A stretch of DNA of 30,082 nt from Palsa-883 sp963847615 (GTDB taxonomy: Bacteria; Pseudomonadota; Alphaproteobacteria; Acetobacterales; Acetobacteraceae). The notes beneath the pieces are model-generated. The model had not been told where the DNA came from and did not search any database. It saw only the letters and a program-made list of their open reading frames with translations. The stretch lies in the NCBI GenBank assembly GCA_963847615.1, contig CAWKAN010000001.1:1-30082 (forward strand), written 5' to 3'. Within the stretch, counting starts at the first letter, position 1. Each line of letters starts with the position of its first letter. The translations under genes and the position numbers were made by a program. Shown piece by piece: positions 16,063 through 23,141 of this stretch.

Positions 16063-17244
16063 CTACGCCCGTTCGAAGATTGCCGCGATGCCTTGGCCGC
16101 CGCCGATGCACATGGTCACCAGGGCGTAGCGCCCACCGGTCCGCGCCAGCTCGTACAGCGCCTTCACCGTCAGGATCGTCCCGGTGGCGCCGACCGGATG
16201 GCCGAGCGAGATCCCCGAGCCGTTCGGATTGGTTTTCGCCGGATCGAACCCGAGGTCCTTGGCCACCGCGCAGGCCTGCGCCGCGAACGCCTCGTTCGAC
16301 TCGATGACGTCGATGTCCGCCAGGGCCAGCCCGGCGCGCCGCAGCGCCGCGCGGGTCGCTGGCACCGGGCCGATGCCCATCACCTTCGGGTCCACCCCGG
16401 CATGTGCGTAGGCCACCAGCCGGCCCAGCGGCTTGGCGCCGCGCTTCGCCGCCGTCGCGGCCTCCATCAGCACCACCGCCGCGGCGCCGTCGTTGATCCC
16501 CGAGGCATTGCCCGCGGTCACCGTGCCGTCCTTGCGGAACACCGCGCGCAGCTTGGCCAGATCCGCCGCCGAGACATCGGCGCGCACGTGCTCGTCGGTG
16601 TCGAACATCGTCTCGCCCTTGCGGGTTGTCTGCGTGATCGGCAGGATCTGCGACTTGAACCGCCCCTCGGCGATGGCGCGCGCCGCGCGGCGGTGCAACT
16701 CGACGGCCAGCGCGTCCTGCTCGCCGCGGGTGATCTGGTGGCTTTCGGCCAGGTTCTCCGCCGTCTCGCCCATATGGATGTTGTGGAACGGGTCGTGCAG
16801 CGCGGCGACCATCATGTCGACCATCGTGCTGTCCCCCATCCGCGCCCCCCAGCGCATGCCCGACGCGGTGTACGGCGCGCGGCTCATGCTCTCCGCGCCG
16901 CCCGCCACGGCGATGTCGGCGTCGCCCAGCAAGAGGCTTTGGGCGGCCGAAACGATCGCCTGCAGCCCCGACCCGCACAGCCGGTTGACCGTCAGCGCCG
17001 GCGCGTCCTGGGTGACGCCGGCGCCCAGCGCGACGACACGCGCCATGTACATGTCCTTGGGCTCGGTGTGGATGACGTTGCCGAACACCACGTGGCCGAC
17101 CTCCGCCCCGTCCACCCCGGCGCGCTGCAGCGCCTCGCGCACCACCTGGGAGCCGAGCGTCGTCGGCGCCATGTCCTTGAGCGCGCCACCGAAATCGCCG
17201 ATCGCGGTGCGCACGCCGGAGACCACCATCACGTCACGTTGCAT
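16063..17244 (-). CDS. acetyl-CoA acetyltransferase / thiolase
   Basis: This 393-residue protein is a type II thiolase of full normal length. The nucleophile is Cys90 in TVNRLCGSGLQAI. The other signatures are NEAFAAQACA, GHPVGATGTILTVKAL (catalytic His) and TMCIGGGQGIAAIF (acid/base Cys). It joins two acetyl-CoA to acetoacetyl-CoA or runs the reverse, for PHB synthesis, ketone-body use or beta-oxidation; PhaA, AtoB and BktB cannot be told apart from sequence alone here. The start ATG 17244 has GGGAGTG upstream; a longer in-frame reading has no support. Its TAG stop lies 38 bases from the edge of palindromic element copy 1. Confidence 0.88.
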   Translation of the reverse strand: MQRDVMVVSGVRTAIGDFGGALKDMAPTTLGSQVVREALQRAGVDGAEVGHVVFGNVIHTEPKDMYMARVVALGAGVTQDAPALTVNRLCGSGLQAIVSAAQSLLLGDADIAVAGGAESMSRAPYTASGMRWGARMGDSTMVDMMVAALHDPFHNIHMGETAENLAESHQITRGEQDALAVELHRRAARAIAEGRFKSQILPITQTTRKGETMFDTDEHVRADVSAADLAKLRAVFRKDGTVTAGNASGINDGAAAVVLMEAATAAKRGAKPLGRLVAYAHAGVDPKVMGIGPVPATRAALRRAGLALADIDVIESNEAFAAQACAVAKDLGFDPAKTNPNGSGISLGHPVGATGTILTVKALYELARTGGRYALVTMCIGGGQGIAAIFERA

Positions 17245-17260
17245 GTCGGGCACTCCCTTG

Positions 17261-17300
17261 CAGTCCGGCCGGCGCAGTCCGGCCGGCGCAGTCCGGCCGC
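17261..17300. repeat. 14-bp tandem repeat, three units, upstream of thiolase
   Basis: CAGTCCGGCCGGCG occurs at 17261 and 17275, with a third variant from 17289. It lies just upstream of the thiolase ribosome-binding site on the minus strand, so it would be in its 5' leader or promoter. Confidence 0.75.
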
Positions 17301-17472
17301 GCGGGCGGCCGGCCCGCCCGACTGTCCTATCCACAAACCCGGCCACGTCAAGCCACTACCACAATATGGGTTGCGCAGCGACAACACCCACCATATCTTG
17401 CGTCCCGCACGACGCGACCACGCCCAGCCCGCGTGCTATCCTGCCCTCACACCAGCCCCAGGCGGCCTGCCC
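17301..17472. promoter_or_regulatory. nrdB/thiolase divergent promoter region, weak NrdR-box-like sites
   Basis: The gap is less GC-rich than its surroundings, consistent with divergent promoters. ACCACAATATGGGTTG (17358-17373) and CCCACCATATCTTGCG (17387-17402) partly resemble NrdR boxes. Their centres are 29 bases apart, a little short of the usual 31-32. This is only a weak match. Confidence 0.25.
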
Positions 17473-18556
17473 ATGGATGCCAATGTCCGTTCAGCCGACG
17501 AACATCCGGTCCGCTTCGACCTGCTGACCGAGAACCCGGTCTACAAGCCGTTCCGCTACCCGTGGGCCTATGAGGCGTGGCTGACCCAGCAGCGCGTGCA
17601 TTGGTTGCCGGAGGAGGTGCCGCTGGCCGACGACGTGAAGGACTGGCACCGCAACCTGACGGACGCCGAACGCAACCTGCTGACGCAGATCTTCCGCTTC
17701 TTCACCCAGGCCGACGTCGAGGTGAACAACTGCTACATGAAGCACTACAGCCGGGTGTTCAAACCGACCGAAGTGCTGATGATGCTGTCGGCGTTCTCCA
17801 ATACCGAAACGATCCACATCGCCGCCTACAGCCACCTGCTCGACACCATCGGCATACCGGAGATCGAGTACCAGGCCTTCCTCAAATACAAGGAGATGAA
17901 GGACAAGTACGACTACATGCAGGGCTTCTCGGTCGATTCGAAATACGAGATCGCCAAGACCCTGGCCGCCTTCGGCGCCTTCACCGAGGGGCTGCAACTG
18001 TTCGCCTCCTTCGCCATCCTGCTGAACTTCCCACGCTTCGGGAAGATGAAGGGGATGGGCCAGATCATCACCTGGTCGGTGCGCGACGAATCGCTGCATT
18101 GCGAGTCGATCATCAAGCTGTTCCGTACCTTCGTGCAGGAAAATCCAGAAATCTGGACGGAAGAATTGAAGCGGGACATCTATCTGACCTGCGCCACCAT
18201 CGTCAACCACGAGGACGCCTTCATCGACCTCGCCTTCGAGGCCGGCGCGGTCGAGGGGCTGACCGCGCGCGAAGTGAAGCAATACATCCGCTACATCGCC
18301 GACCGCCGCCTGGTGCAGCTCGGCCTCAACGCGCTGTTCCACGTCGAGCGCAACCCGCTGCCCTGGCTCGACGAGATGCTAAACGCGGTCGAGCATGCCA
18401 ATTTCTTCGAGAACCGCGCGACCGAGTACCAGCAAAGCCTCGACCACCGGGACGTGGGAGGAAGCGTTCGCCAGCCCGGCGTCCGACCCGCTGGCCGGGA
18501 TCGCCGGTCCACTTCCCGGGGGCCCGCCGCCAGCTGGCCCGGTGCCGGTCGGTTAG
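17473..18556 (+). CDS. nrdB: ribonucleotide reductase class Ia, beta subunit (one-base frameshift near the C-terminus)
   Basis: The R2 subunit makes the diiron-tyrosyl radical used by NrdA to reduce ribonucleoside diphosphates. Iron ligands and the radical tyrosine are present: D81 (FFTQADVEV), E112, H115 and Y119 (TETIHIAAYSHLL), E172 (FTEGLQ), E206 and H209 (VRDESLHCESI). The reading frame is intact to ATEY (18429), then an extra C at 18429-18430 shifts it. Removing it gives SKASTTGTWEEAF and a normal end at TAG 18554-18556, for 360 residues. As written, the frame runs to 18684 with an unrelated tail that would destroy the C-terminus needed to bind NrdA. This looks like a sequence error. 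ATG 17473 is the start. nrdA is not in the window. Confidence 0.9.
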
Positions 18557-18967
18557 ATCGGACGCGGATCGAGCCGCCCCAGGCGCTTGACCGAATTCTC
18601 GCGGATTGGTATCGAACATCGCCATGTGAGATATGTTGCAAAATCACGCCGCGGCGGGCGCCGGGCCTGAGGTGTTGGGCGTGATGCAGCCGTGAGCAAA
18701 GCGTAAAACCAAACTGCGCGCGGCGCGTAGGCGTAAAACGAGTTGCGTGGTCGGACAAACAATTCTGTAATGTATTGAGGTGGCGGGCCAGGCGGAGAAC
18801 CGGCCCGGGCGGGCCTACCCTGGCGGGCCTACCCTGGGGGGCCTACCCTGGGGGGCCTACCCTGGGGGGTGGGCAAATCGCGACCAGCGGTGCGGCTCAC
18901 AAAATCGAACCTGAGTTGGGAAAGCCTGCCCTGCGGCGGCAGGAGATATCGGGTAGATCGGAAGAGG
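18557..18967. other. intergenic region after nrdB
   Basis: This 411-base gap shows no recognisable gene once the nrdB frame is corrected. The middle part, about 18600-18780, is AT-richer and may hold the promoter of the next gene. A 14-bp tandem repeat lies at 18811-18870. Confidence 0.4.
18811..18870. repeat. 14-bp tandem repeat, four units
   Basis: CTACCCTGG with a GGGC spacer starts at 18815, 18829, 18843 and 18857, an exact 14-base period. It lies about 100 bases upstream of the next start codon. It has no spacers, so it is not a CRISPR array. Confidence 0.85.
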
Positions 18968-19267
18968 ATGGACGCCACGACCGACCCCACGGTGAACCGG
19001 GCGGAGCCCGACGCACTGCACGAAACGCCGGGGCCGGCTTCCCCGCGCTACAGCCGGCGCTTGTCAGACAAGATTCTGATCGCGTTCCACCACGCCTGCG
19101 ATCAGGGCGACTTCGAGGTCGCCGAGCAGCTTTTGCACGTCCTGGAAATGATGCTGACCCGCCGGCCGCTGACGCCCGATGGCACGCGCCGACGCAACAT
19201 GGAGAGCCTGGTCGCCGCGCACGAGCGGCTCTGGTACCTGCGCCACGCCGAAAGCGAAAAGCCCTAG
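18968..19267 (+). CDS. small conserved protein, 99 residues, unknown function
   Basis: I recall related hypothetical proteins across Rhodospirillales with the same core: KILIAFHHACDQGDFEVAEQ, then LLHVLEMMLTRRP and LVAAHERLWYLRHA. The core predicts two or three helices. The first 35 residues are less ordered. ATG 18968 precedes the conserved part with a GGAAGAGG stretch that is very close to the start; a longer reading from 18869 seems less likely. No function is known to me. Confidence 0.7.
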   Translation: MDATTDPTVNRAEPDALHETPGPASPRYSRRLSDKILIAFHHACDQGDFEVAEQLLHVLEMMLTRRPLTPDGTRRRNMESLVAAHERLWYLRHAESEKP

Positions 19268-19447
19268 CCCGGACCTCTCACCGTGTCGCGGGACGATGGT
19301 GCAGGGCCTTGTCGTGCCGTGACGGCTTCCCGGGGTGTTTCGCGCCGCCGCCGATACGCGATGTGGTCGCTGGGCGCGAAAGCTCCTTGGCGCCGCAAGG
19401 ACCGAGCCGGCGGCCACGGAAGTGGGCGCAGTGCGAGCCAGGCCGGA
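19268..19447. other. intergenic gap, convergent genes
   Basis: This 180-base gap lies between two convergent genes. I see no gene and no clear terminator with a T-run. Confidence 0.4.
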
Positions 19448-20230
19448 TCACATCGCCAGCGCCGCGGCGTGCCGCAGGACCGCCTCGGCCTCTGCCGTGA
19501 AGCCGCCGGCCTCGGCGTGCAGCACCAGGCCGGGCCGCACGCGAAACCCCCCTCGCCCGCCCTTCACCCCGCGCAGCAGCACCAGCTTGGCGTCCCGACC
19601 GGCCCGCGGCCATAGCGGCAGCAGCGCCGACGGCGCACATCCCGCTGCGGTCAGCGCCGCGATGCAGGCCGGCAGGGCGGCGGCGGTGACGACCCAGGTC
19701 AGCGTGCCGCGCGGCCGCAAGTGCCCCCCCATCCACGCCGCCCAGGTCGCGAACAGTCCGGGCAGCGCCCGCCGTGCCGCGTCGCGCGCCATGTCGGGCG
19801 AGGCGGTGCCGAGCGCCGGATGATACGGCGGATTGGCGAACCCATGGTCGAACCGGCCGATGTCCAATGGACCGATGTCCAATGCACCGATGTCCGATGC
19901 ACCGCGATCCGAGGCGCCGCCCCGCCCCGGGGGCGCGATGTCGGCGGCCAGGAAACCCAGCTCCGGCCAGCCGTTCGCCGCCGCGTTGCCCGCCGCGAGC
20001 GCCACCAGCGCCGGATCGCGCTCCACCCCCAGCCCGCGGATCCCCGCCACCCGCGCGGCGAGGCACAGCAGCGCCGCCCCGGCCCCGCTGCCGGCCTCCA
20101 GCACGCGCTCGCCCGGGCGCGCCGGGACCGCGGCGGCCAGCAGCACGGGCTCGATCCCGCTGCGGAAACCGCTGCGCGGCTGCGCATAGCGCACCCGCCC
20201 GCCCAGCAGATGCCCCTGCGTAACCTCCAT
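19448..20230 (-). CDS. TrmN6-like tRNA1(Val) adenine-N6 methyltransferase
   Basis: This 260-residue protein has a Rossmann-type SAM-binding methyltransferase fold. The SAM loop is VLEAGSGAGAALLCLAAR (about residues 44-61), the acidic loop is GLGVERDP, and the catalytic motif is NPPYHP in DHGFANPPYHPALGTAS. NPPY is the N6-adenine/glutamine methyltransferase signature. The N-terminus LLGGRVRYAQPRSGFRSGIE is typical of TrmN6 relatives, which methylate A37 of tRNA-Val. A 15-bp repeat adds a Gly/Ala-x-Asp-Ile insertion just before NPPY. It starts 18 bases after the DUF2007 gene, so the two form an operon. Confidence 0.78.
   Translation of the reverse strand: MEVTQGHLLGGRVRYAQPRSGFRSGIEPVLLAAAVPARPGERVLEAGSGAGAALLCLAARVAGIRGLGVERDPALVALAAGNAAANGWPELGFLAADIAPPGRGGASDRGASDIGALDIGPLDIGRFDHGFANPPYHPALGTASPDMARDAARRALPGLFATWAAWMGGHLRPRGTLTWVVTAAALPACIAALTAAGCAPSALLPLWPRAGRDAKLVLLRGVKGGRGGFRVRPGLVLHAEAGGFTAEAEAVLRHAAALAM
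19857..19916. repeat. 15-bp tandem repeat, four units, inside the methyltransferase gene
   Basis: CCGATGTCCAATGGA, CCGATGTCCAATGCA, CCGATGTCCGATGCA and a diverged fourth unit follow one another from 19857. They encode a pentapeptide repeat (about G-A-L-D-I) in a loop before NPPY. Copy-number change would not break the frame. Confidence 0.85.
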
Positions 20231-20248
20231 GGCTGACCTCCGCGTGGC

Positions 20249-20455
20249 TCAGGCCTCGCCCGCCTCGACCAGCAGGCGCCGGGCCCGCGCCGCGTCCGCC
20301 GTGGCGACCACCAGCCGCCGCGGGATGGCGCCGATGCTCCCCTCGATCGCACTGGCATGCGCATCCAGCACCGTCGCGCTGATTCCGGCATCGGCCAGCA
20401 AGGCATGCAGGAAGCTGAGGCGGACCATATCGTTGGTTGTCAGCACGACGCGCAT
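20249..20455 (-). CDS. DUF2007 domain protein
   Basis: This 68-residue protein matches the DUF2007 pattern: RVVLTTNDMVRLSFLHALL, then ISATVLDAHAS and a C-terminal RRLVVATADAARARRLLVEA. DUF2007 is described as a putative signal-transducing domain related to PII-like folds; no reaction is known. ATG 20455 has GGAGGAA 7 bases upstream. It is cotranscribed with the TrmN6-like gene and divergent from the polyprenyl synthase gene, an arrangement I recall in other alphaproteobacteria. Confidence 0.75.
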   Translation of the reverse strand: MRVVLTTNDMVRLSFLHALLADAGISATVLDAHASAIEGSIGAIPRRLVVATADAARARRLLVEAGEA

Positions 20456-20544
20456 CAAACTGTTCCTCCGCCGCGGCTTGACCCTGTTTCCGGCCCGCCG
20501 ATATGGTGCCGTCCCACGCACGCCGCGCAAGCCGGGAGACAGAT

Positions 20545-21645
20545 TTGGGCGTCGCCGCCAGCCTGCCCGCAATTCGCGCAACCCAAGCCCGCGCCGCCGG
20601 CGTTGACCCCGAGGTTGGCCCGGCCGGCGGCGTCGCTGCCCCGGATCAGGCCGGGCGTCGCGGCGACGAGGATGCTCTGCACGTTCTCGCCGCGCTGGTC
20701 GAGCAGGATATCGCGGTCTGCAACAGCACGATCGTGGCGCGGATGGACAGCCCCGTCGCGCTCATCCCGCAGCTTGCCGCGCACATCGTCGCCGCCGGCG
20801 GCAAGCGGTTGCGCCCGCTGCTCACCCTGGCCACCGCCAGGCTGTGCGGCTACGCGGGGACCCGGCACACGCGCCTGGCCGCCTGCGTCGAGTTCATCCA
20901 CACCGCCACGCTGCTGCACGACGACGTGGTCAACGAGAGCGCGTTGCGCCGCGGCCTCGCCTCGGCCAACGCGGTGTTCGGCAACAAGGCTTCGGTCCTG
21001 GTCGGCGACTTCCTGTTCGCCCGCGCCTTCCAGCTCATGGTCGAGGACGGGTCGCTCAAGGTGCTGGCGGTGCTGTCGCACGCGGCGGCGACGATCGCCG
21101 AGGGCGAGGTGCTGCAACTGGTCACCCAGAACGACCTGTCCACCACCGAGGACCGCTATCTCGAAGTGATCCAGGGCAAGACCGCCGCGCTGTTCGCCGC
21201 CGCCTGCCAGGTGGGCGCCATCGTCGCCGAGCGGGGGGAGGACGCGGAGGCAGCGCTGGCGGCCTATGGCAGCAATCTCGGCATCGCCTTTCAGCTGGTC
21301 GACGACGCGCTGGATTACTCGGCCGACCAGGCGACGCTCGGCAAGACCGTCGGGGACGATTTTCGCGAGGGCAAGATCACCCTGCCGGTGCTGGCCGCCT
21401 ACCAGGCCGGCGGCGCCGCCGACCAGGCATTCTGGCACCGCACCATCGAGGCCAGCGACCAGCAGCCGGCCGATCTCGACCATGCCATGGCGCTGATGGC
21501 GCGCCACGGCGCGATCGCCACCACCCTGGCGCGCGCCGCGGGCTTCGCCGCGGCAGCCAAGGCGGCGCTCGCGGTGTTTCCCGACAGCGCGATCCGCCGG
21601 GCGCTGATCGATGTGGCGGACTATACGGTGAACCGGGCGCGTTAG
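20545..21645 (+). CDS. ispB: polyprenyl (octaprenyl/decaprenyl) diphosphate synthase
   Basis: This protein of about 366 residues is a trans-isoprenyl diphosphate synthase that builds the side chain of ubiquinone. It has AAGGKRLRPLLTLA, the first Asp-rich motif LLHDDVVNES, GNKASVLVGDFLFARAF, the QGKTAALFAAAC stretch and the second Asp-rich motif QLVDDALDYS. The first motif normally reads DDxxD; here the third acid is Asn. I prefer TTG 20545, because GGGAG lies 6 bases upstream and this leaves an 89-base divergent promoter gap. ATG 20503 is in frame, adds 14 residues and has no visible site. The TAG stop lies inside the left end of palindromic element copy 2. Confidence 0.85.
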   Translation: MGVAASLPAIRATQARAAGVDPEVGPAGGVAAPDQAGRRGDEDALHVLAALVEQDIAVCNSTIVARMDSPVALIPQLAAHIVAAGGKRLRPLLTLATARLCGYAGTRHTRLAACVEFIHTATLLHDDVVNESALRRGLASANAVFGNKASVLVGDFLFARAFQLMVEDGSLKVLAVLSHAAATIAEGEVLQLVTQNDLSTTEDRYLEVIQGKTAALFAAACQVGAIVAERGEDAEAALAAYGSNLGIAFQLVDDALDYSADQATLGKTVGDDFREGKITLPVLAAYQAGGAADQAFWHRTIEASDQQPADLDHAMALMARHGAIATTLARAAGFAAAAKAALAVFPDSAIRRALIDVADYTVNRAR

Positions 21646-21930
21646 CCGGGGCTTCGCCCCGGACCCCACCAAGGGGCTCCGCCCCTTGGATCCCCGCCAA
21701 GGGCGAGCCCTTGGAACCCTTCACTGGGCGTGTGGGGAGGGGAAGGGGGCGTGGGGGCGAGGCGAAGGGGCGCCGTCCGGCGTGCCGGACGGCGCCCCTT
21801 CGCCTCGCCCCCACGCCCCCTTCCCCTCCCCACACGCCCAGTCATGGAGTCCAGAGGCTCCGCCTCTGGTGGGGGGGTCCAGGGGGGCAAAGCCCCCCTG
21901 GCGGGTTCGGGGCGGAGACGTTCCCGGCTA
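21643..21930. repeat. long palindromic intergenic element, copy 2
   Basis: The centre is a perfect palindrome at 21723-21842: arms of 59 bp (21723-21781 and 21784-21842) around GT, starting ACTGGGCGTGTGGGGAGGGG. Left hairpins are GGGGCTTCGCCCC (21649 on), CCAAGGGGC/GCCCCTTGG (21669-21689) and CCAAGGGC/GCCCTTGG (21697-21714). Right hairpins are CCAGAGGC/GCCTCTGG (21851-21869) and CCAGGGGGGC/GCCCCCCTGG (21879-21901). Outer ends are TAGCCGGG (21643-21650) and its inverse CCCGGCTA (21923-21930). They contain the TAG stop codons of both convergent neighbours, so the element fills the whole gap. Confidence 0.9.
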
Positions 21931-22830
21931 CAGCAGATCGGCGACCGCGTTCCAGTAGCGCTTGATCGCATCGAGATGATCGGGCAACGATCTGCCGGCG
22001 ATGCGACGCAGGTGCCCGCGTCCGGAATAGGTCGCCAGCGTCAGGTGGCTGACGCCGCAGGATTGCCAGAACCGGACCGCGTCACGCCACTCAGCCTCGC
22101 CGCCGATGCCGACCGATACCCGCGTGTCGATGCCGATGCTGGCCGGATCGCGGCCGGCGGCCTCGGCGTAGGCGCGCAATTTGGCAATCGCCGCCCTGGC
22201 TTCATCGCCCGGGGCATAGGCGAGCGGCATCCAGCCATCGCCCCATTTGACGACGCGGCGCAACGTCGCCTCGGCGTGCCCACCGAACCAGACCGGCACC
22301 GAACGCTTTTGCGGCAGCGGGTTGATGCCCGCATCCTCGATGGTGTGAAATTTCCCTTTGAACGTGACGTGCGGTTCGGCCCACAGCGCCTGCATGACCG
22401 CGACCTGCTCTTCCGAGCGGCGGCCACGGTTGTGGAAATTCTCGTTGAGCCCGACGAACTCGACCGGATTCCAGCCGACGCCGACGCCAAGGCGGAAGCG
22501 GCCGCCGCACAGCACGTCGAGACAGGCAGCCTGCTTGGCCACCAGAGCGGCCTGGCGTTGCGCCAGGATCAACACCTGGGTCGAGAATTCGATGCTCTGC
22601 GTGCAGCCGGCGAGGAAACCGAACAGGACGAACGGATCGTGAAACAAATCCGCCGAGGTGTTGCGATCCCCCCACTCCGGCCGGGTCGCGGCATTGACGC
22701 CGAGCACGTGATCGGGGGCGGACAGGTCCTGGTAACCGATCGCCTCCGCGGCCTGGGCAAATTCGCGGATCGCCGAAGGATCACCACCGACACCGACATC
22801 GATCAACGGCAGCGCCACACCAAGCTTCAC
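21928..22830 (-). CDS. LLM-class flavin (F420-type) oxidoreductase, second copy
   Basis: This 300-residue luciferase-like barrel shows VKLGVALPLIDVG at the start and YQDLSAPDHVLGVN. It then has VLILAQRQAALVAKQAACLD, GGRFRLGVGVGWNPVEFVGL and VPVWFGGHAEATLRRVVKWG. This is the pattern of predicted F420/FMN oxidoreductases (Rv2161c-like subgroup). It differs clearly from the LLM gene at 14162-14983, so it is not a recent duplicate. The start GTG 22830 has an AAGGGGG stretch upstream. It overlaps the stop of the small upstream ORF as GTGA. The substrate is unknown. Confidence 0.8.
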   Translation of the reverse strand: MKLGVALPLIDVGVGGDPSAIREFAQAAEAIGYQDLSAPDHVLGVNAATRPEWGDRNTSADLFHDPFVLFGFLAGCTQSIEFSTQVLILAQRQAALVAKQAACLDVLCGGRFRLGVGVGWNPVEFVGLNENFHNRGRRSEEQVAVMQALWAEPHVTFKGKFHTIEDAGINPLPQKRSVPVWFGGHAEATLRRVVKWGDGWMPLAYAPGDEARAAIAKLRAYAEAAGRDPASIGIDTRVSVGIGGEAEWRDAVRFWQSCGVSHLTLATYSGRGHLRRIAGRSLPDHLDAIKRYWNAVADLL

Positions 22831-23033
22831 CTTGAACCCCCTTCCCTCGGCCCGCCCGGTTCGACCCGGACCGCGGCGCCGGGTTGTACGCCTGGCGCGG
22901 GTTTGCGCCGGATGGCTTCGAACGCGGCCGCCCCTTGACCGAGGGTGACCAACACGAACGCCGCGCCGCTCCCGGCCACAGCCGCGCCCCAAGCCTCGTC
23001 CGCAACGCCGCTCAGCGCGACCTCACCTGTCAC
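22827..23033 (-). CDS. small hypothetical protein, 68 residues, or remnant of a longer one
   Basis: The ORF begins at GTG 23033 and its TGA overlaps the LLM gene start as GTGA, a common sign of translational coupling. The protein reads MTGEVALSGVADEAWGAA and is rich in Ala, Gly and Val. The same frame is open upstream, without a good start codon, back to the TGA that ends the aminotransferase gene (23142-23144). That extension includes LLCAECKVTG, with a Cys-x-x-Cys pair. I do not recognise a family. It may be a real small gene, a truncated gene, or chance coding. Confidence 0.35.
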   Translation of the reverse strand: MTGEVALSGVADEAWGAAVAGSGAAFVLVTLGQGAAAFEAIRRKPAPGVQPGAAVRVEPGGPREGGSR

Positions 23034-23141
23034 CTTGCACTCAGCGCAAAGCAGCGGTCCGGTCTCGATCCGCTCCGACGACAGGAAGGCGCGCGCGTCG
23101 CGGCGGTATGGCGTCGCCGCGACGCGCGGCGGAACGTTACG

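Noticed and set aside
16093..17472. Long plus-strand frame continuous with nrdB, opposite the thiolase
   Set aside because: The upstream part is antisense to the thiolase and lacks family motifs. nrdB begins at ATG 17473 with normal length.
18811..18870. CRISPR-like regular repeat
   Set aside because: The 14-base units are directly adjacent with no spacers and no cas genes exist nearby.
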